Below, piece by piece: positions 19,185 through 27,378 of a stretch of 48,601 nucleotides of DNA; the stretch's first letter is position 1, and every line of letters begins with the position of its first letter. The position numbers were made by a program, and so were the translations under genes. The stretch comes from Vagococcus vulneris (GTDB lineage: Bacteria > Bacillota > Bacilli > Lactobacillales > Vagococcaceae): the NCBI RefSeq assembly GCF_003950515.1, contig NZ_NGJS01000015.1, positions 1-48,601 of the forward strand. The letters run 5' to 3'. Below the pieces are notes generated by a model that saw only the letters and a program-made list of their open reading frames with translations, was not told the origin of the DNA and made no database searches.

Positions 19185-20045
19185 ATGTTAAAGAAAAAGA
19201 TTGCTTACGCACAAGACTTTTTAAGAGAGCATGATCAATTATTTGAATGTCCAAAATGTCATCAATCAATGACACTAATTGATGGACAGTCATTGGGATG
19301 CGATAATAAGCATCACTATAATTTATCAAAAAAGGGAACGATTCATTTTCCTGATCATCATATGTCGAGTGATTATGACAAAGAAATGTTGGAACATCGA
19401 CGTATGATGATTCAGGCGGGTTTATATGAGCCTATTTTAGATCAGATTAAATCAGTGATAGGCAACGATGACTCTCGAGTCATTGTAGACATGGGATGCG
19501 GTGAAGGAAGTTTTTTAGAGGAATTATCAAAAAAAATTAACTCCTCTGATATATTAATCGGATTTGATTTGTCCAAAGAAGGTGTTCTCTTAGCAAGTGA
19601 TTATGCAGAACGCGCATTCTGGTTTATCGGTGATGTTACTGCTGTGCCGTTGAAGCAGCAGTCAGCAGATTATCTCTTAAACATTTTTTCACCAAGCCAC
19701 TATGAAGAAATGACACGCATTTTAAAAGACGATGGATTAGTGATTAAAGTAATTCCTGAAGAAAATTATTTAAAAGAGATGCGCTTATTATTTTATAAAG
19801 ATAATGAAGAAAAACAAAACTACAGTAATGAAAAAATCTACAATAAATTTCAAAATAAAATGAAAGTAGTTTCTGAAAAAAGGATAACGTATTCTTTTCC
19901 AATTACAGCGGATGATTACGAGCATGTACTAAAAATGTCACCTCTAATGTGGGGAGCTAGTGAATTATCAAAAGAATATGCACTAGTACATCCATTCACG
20001 GAGATAACAATTGATGTGAAAATTTTAATCGGAAGAAAAGCTTGA
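19185..20045 (+). CDS. rlmA: 23S rRNA (guanine-N1)-methyltransferase RlmA
   Basis: RlmA uses SAM to methylate N1 of a guanine in helix 35 of 23S rRNA (G745 or G748 depending on subtype). The 286-residue product has an N-terminal zinc finger with Cys22, Cys25, Cys39 and His43 in ECPKCHQSM and GCDNKHHYNLSKKG, then the Rossmann SAM motif VDMGCGEG (about 100-107) and the C-terminal SPSHYEEMTRIL family motif. Gram-positives usually carry the RlmA-II (TlrB-like, G748) type, which can affect tylosin response; the subtype is not decided here. The start follows GGGGAAGC. Confidence 0.92.
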   Translation: MLKKKIAYAQDFLREHDQLFECPKCHQSMTLIDGQSLGCDNKHHYNLSKKGTIHFPDHHMSSDYDKEMLEHRRMMIQAGLYEPILDQIKSVIGNDDSRVIVDMGCGEGSFLEELSKKINSSDILIGFDLSKEGVLLASDYAERAFWFIGDVTAVPLKQQSADYLLNIFSPSHYEEMTRILKDDGLVIKVIPEENYLKEMRLLFYKDNEEKQNYSNEKIYNKFQNKMKVVSEKRITYSFPITADDYEHVLKMSPLMWGASELSKEYALVHPFTEITIDVKILIGRKA

Positions 20046-20060
20046 CTTTCAAAAATAAGG

Positions 20061-20089
20061 TTGCTCTTTTCACAAGTTGGTGTTACAAT
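20061..20089 (+). promoter_or_regulatory. Promoter of the 20.1-kb RNA
   Basis: TTGCTC (20061-20066), 17 bases, TACAAT (20084-20089) with a TG one base upstream. It starts the leader or sRNA that follows. Confidence 0.6.
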
Positions 20090-20095
20090 GAGTAA

Positions 20096-20212
20096 AAGTC
20101 ATTTTCAACGGTTTTTATCAGATTCCTGTTCTGATAAAAGTTGGTGAGGTGACAACTCATCAACGTAGCGACTCGCAGTGAACTGACACCGAGGCGATAC
20201 GTTTTTTTTTGT
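20096..20212 (+). ncRNA. Unidentified structured RNA ending in a strong terminator
   Basis: About 115 nt between rlmA and trmL with its own promoter. Three stems follow in order: TTTTATCAG/CTGATAAAA (20113-20139), GTTGGTGAG/CTCATCAAC with one G-U (20140-20164), and a 13-position arm ACGTAGCGACTCG/CGAGGCGATACGT (20163-20202) holding two symmetric G-A and A-G mismatches, followed by nine T. The loop of the last stem can itself form CAG-TGAA-CTG. The bases ACGTAG are close to the second stem, so the two could be linked or compete. It looks like a cis leader of trmL with attenuation or a free sRNA. It matches no riboswitch class I know. Confidence 0.6.
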
Positions 20213-20254
20213 GAAAAAAATTAATCAAACACTGAATAAAAGGGAGATAACAAC

Positions 20255-20758
20255 ATGAATCATATTGTATTATTTGAACCTCAAATCCCCGCAAATACTG
20301 GTAATATTGCACGTACGTGTGCAGCTACTAACACGATGCTGCACTTAATTGAACCCCTCGGGTTTTCAACAGATGACAAACATTTAAAAAGAGCAGGTTT
20401 GGATTACTGGCATGATGTTAATATCACTTACTATCCTAATTTAACTAATTTTTTAGAGAGTATTGAAGGAAAAAAATTGCACTTAATTTCTAAGTTTGCT
20501 CGTCAAACGTATAGTGAAATCGATTATAATGATGGTCAAGATCACTATTTTATTTTTGGTAAGGAAACAACAGGCCTTCCAGAACAATTTATGCGCGATT
20601 ATGAAGATAGTTGTCTGAGATTACCGATGAATGACGAGCATGTTCGGTCATTAAATTTATCAAATACTGCAGCGATTGTTATTTACGAAGCACTGAAGCA
20701 GCAAAATTTTGTTGGGTTAGAAAAAACACATATTTATGAGAATGATAAATTAGGATAA
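20255..20758 (+). CDS. trmL: tRNA (cytidine/uridine-34 2'-O)-methyltransferase TrmL
   Basis: A SPOUT-class methyltransferase that 2'-O-methylates the wobble nucleotide of leucine tRNAs. The 167-residue protein has the family motifs [17 protein letters not shown] (about 9-25), GKETTGLPE (about 104-112) and [19 protein letters not shown] (about 128-146), which build the trefoil-knot SAM site. It is preceded by AAAGGGAG and by the structured RNA. Just downstream, a phosphatase gene follows within 16 bases, so they are likely cotranscribed. Confidence 0.94.
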   Translation: MNHIVLFEPQIPANTGNIARTCAATNTMLHLIEPLGFSTDDKHLKRAGLDYWHDVNITYYPNLTNFLESIEGKKLHLISKFARQTYSEIDYNDGQDHYFIFGKETTGLPEQFMRDYEDSCLRLPMNDEHVRSLNLSNTAAIVIYEALKQQNFVGLEKTHIYENDKLG

Positions 20759-20773
20759 GAAAGGACGATTTAG

Positions 20774-21400
20774 TTGAAGTTATACTTTACACGTCATGGT
20801 AAAACAGAATGGAATCAATCACGACAATTACAAGGGAGGACAGGTGATTCACCGCTACTTCCCGCAAGTTATGAAGAAATCCACTTGTTGGGACAGTATA
20901 TAAAGAATGTTAATTTTGCTCATGTCTATTCGAGTGCAGCATTAAGAGCACAAGTAACGACGGAGGGGATTTGCGAAGAGTTGTGTCATAAACCGCAGAT
21001 TACTTTTGTTGAGGAATTGCGTGAAATGGGTTTCGGTTCTTTAGAAGGTGAATATATCAAAATCGCAGATGCTGCGTATCCTGCAGAGATGAATGCGATG
21101 ATGCATGAACCAGACAAATATAATCCAGAGTCATTTGGCGGTGAAACATATGAAAGTCTTATCGAACGCAGTACGTCATTCGTCAAGCGAATCGCGATTG
21201 GATATGGACCAGAAGATAAACTTTTGTTTGTCGGACATGGGATGGCACTTACTGCGTGTGTTCAAAGCTTATTGGGTACACCTTTGACGGATTTACGAAA
21301 AGATGGCGGATTAAAGAACAATAGTCTAACTATTTTAAATTATACTGATGGTGCATTCACATTGGACAAATGGAATGATGTGTCCTTCTTAGCAGAATAA
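20774..21400 (+). CDS. Histidine phosphatase (phosphoglycerate mutase-like)
   Basis: A 208-residue member of the branch-1 histidine phosphatase family. The phosphoacceptor motif is TRHGKTEWNQ (Arg7, His8), with the second His in FVGHGMALT (about 153-161). The start is TTG 20774 because AGAAAGGA is well spaced before it and the frame has no better ATG. It is flanked by trmL (16 bases) and recD2 (17-33 bases) on the same strand. Family members include cofactor-dependent phosphoglycerate mutase and broad phosphatases; nothing here assigns a substrate. Confidence 0.88.
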   Translation: MKLYFTRHGKTEWNQSRQLQGRTGDSPLLPASYEEIHLLGQYIKNVNFAHVYSSAALRAQVTTEGICEELCHKPQITFVEELREMGFGSLEGEYIKIADAAYPAEMNAMMHEPDKYNPESFGGETYESLIERSTSFVKRIAIGYGPEDKLLFVGHGMALTACVQSLLGTPLTDLRKDGGLKNNSLTILNYTDGAFTLDKWNDVSFLAE

Positions 21401-21432
21401 AAGATGATTCGAGTGAGGTGATTGATTTACTT

Positions 21433-23967
21433 ATGGAAGAATTAGATGAAAGAACCTATATTGTTGGGCAAATACAGGCTGTCTTTTTTGAGAATTCCAC
21501 TAATTTTTATAAAGTCATGTTAATTAGTGTTAAAGATACAAATACATCTTATACAGGCTCAGAAATTGTTATTACGGGAACCTTTGGCCAAGTCCAAGAA
21601 GAAGATATCTACCGATTCTATGGCGAAGTGGTCAATCATCCGAAGTACGGCGAACAATTAAAAGTGGACAGCTATCAACAAGAAAAACCAAGTTCTTCTG
21701 CTGGGATTGTTGCTTATTTATCCAGTAGTAAGTTTCCCGGAATTGGGAAAAAAACAGCAGAAACCATAGTAGATACGTTAGGTTTAGATGCGATAAATCA
21801 AATTATTGAAAAACCTGAAGTGTTAAAAAATGTATCAGGTTTAAATAGTAAAAAACGAGAAACAATTGTTGAAACGCTCAGACAAAATTATGGTATGGAG
21901 CAGATAGTTATCGGTTTGAATCAGTATGGATTTGGTAATCAGCTTGCTTTTGCAATTTACCAATTCTATAAAGGCGAAACTTTGCAAACGATTCAAGAAA
22001 ATCCATATCAGTTAGTTGAAGATATCGAAGGAGTCGGGTTTAAAAAAGCAGATCATCTAGCAGAACAAATCGGTATATCAGCTGATGCGCCACAACGTAT
22101 TCAAGCTGCAATCATCCATGAATTATTTCAAGAGTGTTTATCCACAGGTAATACATACATGGAAGCAAAACAAGTTCTCAGTTGTGTGTTATCCACATTA
22201 GAAAGCAGCCGATCTGTGGAAATAGCACCCACTATTGTGGCAGACTCAATTATTTTAATGGCTCAAGAAGGCCGAGTGATTCAGGAAGGTACCAAAATTT
22301 ATGAAAAATCACTCTATTTTTCTGAAGTTGGTATCTCAACTTCTTTACGTAAACGGTTAGAAAAACGCGAGAAATTACCCTATAAAATAAAAGATGTGGA
22401 TAAAAATATTACGCTAATTGAGAAACAGTTCGGTATTGTTTATGGAAATTCTCAGAAGGAAGCTATTCAAAAGGCAATTATGTCACCATTTTTTATCTTG
22501 ACTGGTGGTCCAGGAACGGGTAAAACGACTGTTATCAATGGGATTGTAAGTGTGTATGCAGAACTGAACGGCTTGTCGCTAGATCCAAATGATTATACAC
22601 AGGATGTTTTTCCGATATTATTGGCTGCACCAACAGGTCGAGCAGCTAAAAGAATGAATGAGATGACTGGCTTACCGGCTAGTACGATTCATCGTTTATT
22701 GGGTCTAACGGGACGAGAAAATGAACCGTTAGAAGAAGCACGAGAATTAGAGGGTGGTTTATTGATTGTTGATGAACTGTCGATGGTAGATACTTGGTTG
22801 GCTAATACTTTATTAAAATCAGTACCTTCATCCATGCAAGTTATCTTCGTTGGGGATAAAGATCAGCTTCCTTCGGTTGGACCGGGACAAGTATTAACAG
22901 ACTTATTAACAATTGAGGATATTCCTAAGCATGAATTGATAGACATCTATCGTCAAGAAGACGGGTCGACAATTATTTCTTTAGCACATGGGATAAAAAA
23001 TGGTCAGACACCAGCAGATTTAACTGAGAATAAAAAGGACCGATCATTTATAGCGTGTCATGTTGATCAGATTGAGTCAGTTATTCAACAAGTTGTGATT
23101 CGTGCAAAGGACAAGGGATTTTCTAAACAAGAAGTACAAGTGCTGGCACCAATGTATCGGGGAAAAGCAGGTATTGATAATTTAAATAGCATGATGCAGG
23201 AAATTCTTAATGGTAACCCGGATCATTCACGTAAAGAGGTTAAATGGTTAGATAAAGTGTATCGAATCGGGGATAAAATTTTACATCTAGTTAATAGTCC
23301 AGAAGTCAATGTCTTTAATGGAGATATGGGTGAAATTGTCGGCATTAATTTATCAAAAGAAACTGAAGATAAAGTAGATGAACTAGTATTACTTTTTGAT
23401 GAAACAGAAATTGTTTATAAACGAAATGAATGGAATAAAATTACATTGGCATACAGTTGTTCAATTCATAAAGCACAAGGCAGCGAGTTTAAGATGGTTA
23501 TTCTGCCGATGGTAAAACAGTATGGTCGTATGCTTCAGCGCAAGTTGTTATATACTGCTGTTACACGTAGTCGTAATTTACTAATCTTGCTTGGTGAATA
23601 CGAAGCTTTTAAGTTGGCGATTGAAAAAGAAATGGTTCCGCGGCAGACAACCTTAGTTGATAGATTAACAGAAACTGATGAATTAACCGTGATAAAAGAA
23701 GCGGAGCATTTAGCGGCTTATGAAGCAACAAAAACGGAAGATATTAAAGAAGAATTGAAGATATCAGAAGCAACTAAGAGTGATATCCAACAGTTATCAA
23801 ATACGAACGAAGTAGCAACAGTATCTTTATTTGATTCAGATGATTTAACGGATAAAGCAATAGAATCAGTAGCTGTCTGTGAATTAACACTAGAGATGGT
23901 TATGGATCAATTGATCGATCCGTTAATAGGTATGGCAAACTGCTCGCCATATGATTATATGAAATAA
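21433..23967 (+). CDS. recD2: SF1B DNA helicase RecD2
   Basis: RecD2 (YrrC) is a 5'-3' DNA helicase of the RecD superfamily found in Gram-positives lacking RecBCD, used in repair and replication-fork upkeep. The 844-residue product has an N-terminal OB-like region, helix-hairpin-helix repeats (GIGKKTAETIV, ENPYQLVEDIEGVGFKKADHLAE), then the ATPase core: Walker A GGPGTGKTT (about 357-365), DELSMVD (Walker B), and AYSCSIHKAQGSEF and YTAVTRSRN near the end, with an acidic unstructured tail of about 90 residues. ATG 21433 is preferred; the frame also permits a GTG at 21418. It follows a histidine phosphatase gene. Confidence 0.95.
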   Translation: MEELDERTYIVGQIQAVFFENSTNFYKVMLISVKDTNTSYTGSEIVITGTFGQVQEEDIYRFYGEVVNHPKYGEQLKVDSYQQEKPSSSAGIVAYLSSSKFPGIGKKTAETIVDTLGLDAINQIIEKPEVLKNVSGLNSKKRETIVETLRQNYGMEQIVIGLNQYGFGNQLAFAIYQFYKGETLQTIQENPYQLVEDIEGVGFKKADHLAEQIGISADAPQRIQAAIIHELFQECLSTGNTYMEAKQVLSCVLSTLESSRSVEIAPTIVADSIILMAQEGRVIQEGTKIYEKSLYFSEVGISTSLRKRLEKREKLPYKIKDVDKNITLIEKQFGIVYGNSQKEAIQKAIMSPFFILTGGPGTGKTTVINGIVSVYAELNGLSLDPNDYTQDVFPILLAAPTGRAAKRMNEMTGLPASTIHRLLGLTGRENEPLEEARELEGGLLIVDELSMVDTWLANTLLKSVPSSMQVIFVGDKDQLPSVGPGQVLTDLLTIEDIPKHELIDIYRQEDGSTIISLAHGIKNGQTPADLTENKKDRSFIACHVDQIESVIQQVVIRAKDKGFSKQEVQVLAPMYRGKAGIDNLNSMMQEILNGNPDHSRKEVKWLDKVYRIGDKILHLVNSPEVNVFNGDMGEIVGINLSKETEDKVDELVLLFDETEIVYKRNEWNKITLAYSCSIHKAQGSEFKMVILPMVKQYGRMLQRKLLYTAVTRSRNLLILLGEYEAFKLAIEKEMVPRQTTLVDRLTETDELTVIKEAEHLAAYEATKTEDIKEELKISEATKSDIQQLSNTNEVATVSLFDSDDLTDKAIESVAVCELTLEMVMDQLIDPLIGMANCSPYDYMK

Positions 23968-23996
23968 ACCAGTTATCATAAGATGACTGGTTTTTT
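23967..23996. terminator. Bidirectional terminator, recD2/lipid kinase
   Basis: AACCAGT and ACTGGTT form the stem with a 12-base loop and six T on the plus strand. It lies between convergent genes. Confidence 0.85.
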
Positions 23997-24948
23997 ATTG
24001 CCAAAATAAGCGTTGGTCAATGGAGAACCTTAAAGTAAAAGATTCCTTATCTAATTCTTCTCCATCTATTTGACCATATACTGGATCAGCCGTTGAAATT
24101 TTAAAATCAGTTGATTTTACATGATTTACATATTTTGAGGAAAGATGTTTTTTTGTTAATAATTGACAAACTAAGACTAAAATTTTATGTAAAGATATTT
24201 TTTCCACAACTACTAAGCTGAGCTGTGGTTCCATAATGTCAGCTGTGGGATCAATAGCGACTCCGCCTCCAAAATAGGGATGATTAGTGACGGTACATAA
24301 GTATGCTTTACTGAAAGAATGCTGATAATCTTTGGTCTCAGCTGTCATACCGAACGGTGGCTGTTCATGTAAAACTTTGATTGCGGCAAACAAATAGGCT
24401 AAACCACCAAGGTGTACTTTATTAAGGTTATTCTTAGCTCTTGATGAATTCGCTTGTTTAACAATCGCAGCGTCTAATCCAAGTCCTAAATTATTTAATC
24501 CGTAATGGATGGTGTTTGTTCTCTTATTATGAGCTTTTAACAAATACAAATTAGTTGGGTGGGTGATTGATTCAATTTGTTTAATTGCTCGAATGGTATG
24601 CCGAGGAATCTTCGCACCGCGAGCGAAGTCATTCCCTGAACCTCCAGGTAAATAAGCAATAGGAATTCTAGGGTGTTTTGCCAATTGATTGATAACACCG
24701 TGCAGTGTGCCGTCACCGCCGATAATTACTAATAATGGAAAGGTATCTACGCTGTCAGACCAATCAATCAGTGTCGTATTCGCTAATTCCTCTGCAATTT
24801 CACGCTCGTGTCCTGCGTGATTGGTTAAATATGTATGGAAAGGGATGTTTTGTTTTAAGAGATAATCGCAAGCTTGCTTCAAGACACGCTTGCCTTTTCC
24901 GGCTCCGGCAGATTCGTTGGCGATAATATGCCACTCGGTCCGTTGCAT
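23995..24948 (-). CDS. Diacylglycerol kinase family lipid kinase
   Basis: A 317-residue member of the DagK/YegS/BmrU lipid-kinase family, which phosphorylates diacylglycerol or related lipids at the membrane's inner face. The catalytic motif GGDGTLHGVINQL (about 78-90) is present, with NESAGAGKGKR at the N-terminus, GGSGNDFARG (about 103-112) and the C-terminal IDGEEL stretch that most members share. Length is close to the usual 300-330. ATG 24948 is preceded by AAAAAGGAG. In Gram-positives the paralog DgkB recycles diacylglycerol from lipoteichoic acid synthesis; this protein may do so, but the paralog cannot be assigned. Confidence 0.9.
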   Translation of the reverse strand: MQRTEWHIIANESAGAGKGKRVLKQACDYLLKQNIPFHTYLTNHAGHEREIAEELANTTLIDWSDSVDTFPLLVIIGGDGTLHGVINQLAKHPRIPIAYLPGGSGNDFARGAKIPRHTIRAIKQIESITHPTNLYLLKAHNKRTNTIHYGLNNLGLGLDAAIVKQANSSRAKNNLNKVHLGGLAYLFAAIKVLHEQPPFGMTAETKDYQHSFSKAYLCTVTNHPYFGGGVAIDPTADIMEPQLSLVVVEKISLHKILVLVCQLLTKKHLSSKYVNHVKSTDFKISTADPVYGQIDGEELDKESFTLRFSIDQRLFWQ

Positions 24949-25038
24949 AAATTCAACTCCTTTTTTAAGTCGCTATGCTATATAATATCGTAAAATGAAA
25001 AGAAAAACGAGTAAACAGCAATAAAAATTGATAAAATT

Positions 25039-25067
25039 TTGACAAAAATGACGTTAGCGGATAGGAT
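25039..25067 (+). promoter_or_regulatory. queT promoter
   Basis: TTGACA (25039-25044), 17 bases, TAGGAT (25062-25067). The transcript would begin about 15 bases before the preQ1 riboswitch. Confidence 0.75.
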
Positions 25068-25089
25068 AATAACGTTATGAAAATTTAAC

Positions 25090-25133
25090 CGCAGTTCATT
25101 TGTACCATCCTGCGTAAAAAAAACTAGGAGGAG
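25090..25133 (+). promoter_or_regulatory. preQ1-I riboswitch controlling queT
   Basis: The sequence runs CCGCAG, a 14-base loop (TTCATTTGTACCAT), CCTGCG, then an A-rich tail of eight A ending CTAGGAGG. This is the compact preQ1-I H-type pseudoknot: a 5-bp P1, a C-bearing loop region, and the A-rich tail whose 3' end (ACTAG) pairs back into the loop. The tail merges with the AGGAGG ribosome-binding site of queT, so ligand binding would hide the site (translational control). The gene downstream is a preQ1 transporter component, which supports the call. Confidence 0.88.
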
Positions 25134-25141
25134 AAAAGAAA

Positions 25142-25660
25142 ATGGAAAAGAGTTACACACAATCTAAAACAAAATTATTAGTGATAAATGGGCTTATTGC
25201 AGCGCTTTATTTGACGTTGACAATTATGGTAGCGCCTATTGCACAAGGACCGGTACAATTTAGAGTATCAGAGAGTTTAAATCATCTGGTGGTTTTTAAT
25301 CGAAAACTCTTATGGGGTGTTGTGGCAGGGGTTGTCCTCTTTAATCTGCTTTATTCAGAAAATGGTGTGCTTGATGTCATGTTCGGCGGCGGTCAAACGT
25401 TAATCGCGCTGCTTATTACTGCGGTATCGGCAAAATGGGTGAAGAGCGTTAAAATACGTTTAGTCATCAATACGCTCGTTTTTACTATTAGTATGGTGTT
25501 AATCGCATTTATGATCTGTCTTGTGTCCAAAATAGTTATCGGTTCAGGCGCCTTTTGGGGTATTTACGGCTCACTGATGTTGAGTGAATTACTTGTCATG
25601 GGAATTTCAGCACCAATTATGTATTTAGTTGATAAAGCTGTTCATTTTGAAAAATTTTAA
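25142..25660 (+). CDS. queT: preQ1 (queuosine precursor) ECF transporter S component QueT
   Basis: QueT is the substrate-binding S component of an ECF transporter that imports preQ1 or a related precursor. The 172-residue hydrophobic protein has about five to six membrane spans, starting LLVINGLIAALYLTLTIM, with the family's GPVQFRVSESLNHLVVFN stretch (about 36-53) and GVLDVMFGGGQTLIALL. The start ATG 25142 follows AGGAGGAG inside the riboswitch tail. The EcfA/EcfT energising module is not in the window and is expected elsewhere. Together with queG this suggests the cell salvages precursor instead of relying only on synthesis. Confidence 0.9.
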   Translation: MEKSYTQSKTKLLVINGLIAALYLTLTIMVAPIAQGPVQFRVSESLNHLVVFNRKLLWGVVAGVVLFNLLYSENGVLDVMFGGGQTLIALLITAVSAKWVKSVKIRLVINTLVFTISMVLIAFMICLVSKIVIGSGAFWGIYGSLMLSELLVMGISAPIMYLVDKAVHFEKF

Positions 25661-25667
25661 AAACAAC

Positions 25668-25702
25668 GACTGGTTATTTAATTTAAAATAGCCAGTTTTT
25701 TG
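25668..25702 (+). terminator. queT terminator
   Basis: ACTGGTTATTT and AAAATAGCCAGT pair with a short A/T loop, followed by six T. It lies just after the queT stop. Confidence 0.85.
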
Positions 25703-25844
25703 TATTAAAAAAATTATTTTTATGCAAGTTTCTTCATATATAATAGTAGAAAAAAAGTAGAAATTTGAAAAAGGAGTTTTCTTTACAACTATATTTATTT
25801 CTTGTAGATTAATAATGAGAGATAAATATTTTTGGGAGGTTATT

Positions 25845-26999
25845 ATGGAGATTTTATTGACTATCATTATTATCTTAGTTAGTACAAAAATCTTTGGGCA
25901 TTTAGCAGTGATGTTAGGTCAGCCCGCAGTATTAGGAAAGTTGTTGATTGGTATTGTTTTAGGACCTGCAGTTTTATCGTGGGTAAATCATTCGGATGTG
26001 TTTCAGGTGTTTTCTGATATAGGTGTCCTGTTATTAATGTTTTTAGCTGGTCTTGAAACAGATATGGATCAATTAAAGAAAAATTGGAAACCATCAGTCG
26101 CAGTGGCTGTGATCGGTATTATTATACCTTTTATCAGTGCATTTGCTGTTGGTTATGCATTTGGCTTTGATTTAAACCACTCGGTCTTTTTAGGTGTCTT
26201 GTTCTCAGCAACATCAGTCAGCATCACGGTACAGGTTTTAAAAGAGCTCGATGTGATGCAAACGAGAGAATCGACGACAATACTTGGTGCGGCAGTTGTG
26301 GATGACATTTTAGTAGTCATATTGTTAGCTTTTGTTATGTCATTTATGGGTGGAGATGGTGCATCAGCTGTATCTATCCCAATGGTTATTTTAAAGAAAG
26401 TTATTTTCTTTGTCGTTGCTATTGGTGTGGGAATTTATCTTGTACCGTTGATCCTTAAAGTAGCGAAAAAATTTAAAGTAACGGCACCTGTGACCACAGC
26501 AGCTTTAATTATCTGTTTTGCATTCGCCTACTTTGGCGAAATGTTAGGAATGGCTGGTATCATTGGTACATTTATAGCGGGACTATTCATTTCTCAAACA
26601 GAATTTAAACATGAAATTGAACATAGTGTTGATCCAATTGCTAATTCACTCTTTGTTCCTTTCTTCTATGTCAGTGTTGGTTTGAGTATTTCATTTACAG
26701 GTGTAGCGAGTCAACTATGGTTCTTAATCATTTGTACAATTGTAGCTGTATTCTCTAAACTTATTGGCGGATTTATTGGTGCACGTATGACTGGATTTAA
26801 TAAATTATCTTCATTAGGTATCGGATCAGGTATGGTTTCACGTGGTGAGGTAGCATTAATTATCGGGACTACAGGTTTGGCTAGTGGACTTTTGGAACAA
26901 GAATACTATACAACAGTTATTATTTCAGTTATTCTAACGACGTTGATTGCTCCACCAATGTTGAAAAAGATTTTTTTACAGTTAAAAACAGTTAAATAG
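25845..26999 (+). CDS. Cation:proton antiporter, CPA2 (NapA-like)
   Basis: A 384-residue integral membrane protein with about 11-13 spans of the CPA2 monovalent cation:H+ antiporter family. VVDDILVVILL (about 158-168) holds the Asp-Asp pair of the electrogenic NapA type; LLLMFLAGLETDMDQLKK and GMAGIIGTFIAGLFIS are conserved family spans. There is no C-terminal RCK/TrkA domain as in KefB/C. I start at ATG 25845 since GGGAGG lies 7 bases before it; the frame's upstream ATG at 25815 would add ten residues past that site. It exchanges Na+ (perhaps K+ or Li+) for protons. It is flanked by terminators and so is probably monocistronic. Confidence 0.88.
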   Translation: MEILLTIIIILVSTKIFGHLAVMLGQPAVLGKLLIGIVLGPAVLSWVNHSDVFQVFSDIGVLLLMFLAGLETDMDQLKKNWKPSVAVAVIGIIIPFISAFAVGYAFGFDLNHSVFLGVLFSATSVSITVQVLKELDVMQTRESTTILGAAVVDDILVVILLAFVMSFMGGDGASAVSIPMVILKKVIFFVVAIGVGIYLVPLILKVAKKFKVTAPVTTAALIICFAFAYFGEMLGMAGIIGTFIAGLFISQTEFKHEIEHSVDPIANSLFVPFFYVSVGLSISFTGVASQLWFLIICTIVAVFSKLIGGFIGARMTGFNKLSSLGIGSGMVSRGEVALIIGTTGLASGLLEQEYYTTVIISVILTTLIAPPMLKKIFLQLKTVK

Positions 27000-27005
27000 T
27001 TAGAA

Positions 27006-27036
27006 AAGGGGGCTTTGACATAAGCCCCCTTCTTTA
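27006..27036 (+). terminator. Antiporter terminator
   Basis: AAGGGGGCTT and AAGCCCCCTT form a 10-bp stem with a 6-base loop, followed by TCTTT. Confidence 0.92.
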
Positions 27037-27158
27037 TAAGTCCTACATTAAAATAAACCTCTATTTATGAAAATAACTAGCGTTTATTTAAAAATTTGTA
27101 CGAAGCAGGAAGTCTGAAATGATTAAAGAACAAAATACAACAGTGTTATTAAAAACTA

Positions 27159-27187
27159 TTGACAATAAAAATAAGTTTTTGTATGAT
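27159..27187 (+). promoter_or_regulatory. Strong promoter of the LPXTG gene
   Basis: TTGACA (27159-27164), 17 bases, TATGAT (27182-27187), close to the sigma-A consensus. It lies about 190 bases before the gene, leaving a long 5' leader. Confidence 0.85.
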
Positions 27188-27193
27188 AATAAC

Positions 27194-27378
27194 ATAGGTT
27201 CTTTTGTAAGTGTCTATAAGTGTTCGGATAAAAACGCATAGTTTGACCTTTTTTTGATATGCTAAGCGGAGAAATTAATTATATGAAAAAAATGTGCAAC
27301 GGTGTTTTTTATAAACATGGATAGATGTTATTGAAAGGCCTAAATCAAATGAACGAAGAAAAAGGAGAGATAATTCTA
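27194..27378 (+). promoter_or_regulatory. Long 5' leader with a 13-codon ORF ahead of the LPXTG gene
   Basis: The leader from the promoter to the coding start is about 185 bases. Inside it, GCGGAGA precedes an ATG at 27283 that opens a short frame encoding MKKMCNGVFYKHG and stopping at 27322-27324. Directly after the stop, ATG 27325 opens the LPXTG gene's own frame, adding 18 residues (MLLKGLNQMNEEKGEIIL) before the usual start. No riboswitch fold is recognised. The mini-ORF may be chance. Confidence 0.4.

Noticed and set aside
25772-25800. AAGGAG ribosome-like site before the antiporter
   Set aside because: No start codon follows at a usable distance; the antiporter has its own GGGAGG site at 25834.
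27283-27324. MKKMCNGVFYKHG as a quorum-sensing pheromone or bacteriocin
   Set aside because: No leader or double-Gly motif, transporter or sensor kinase is near; kept only as part of the leader description.
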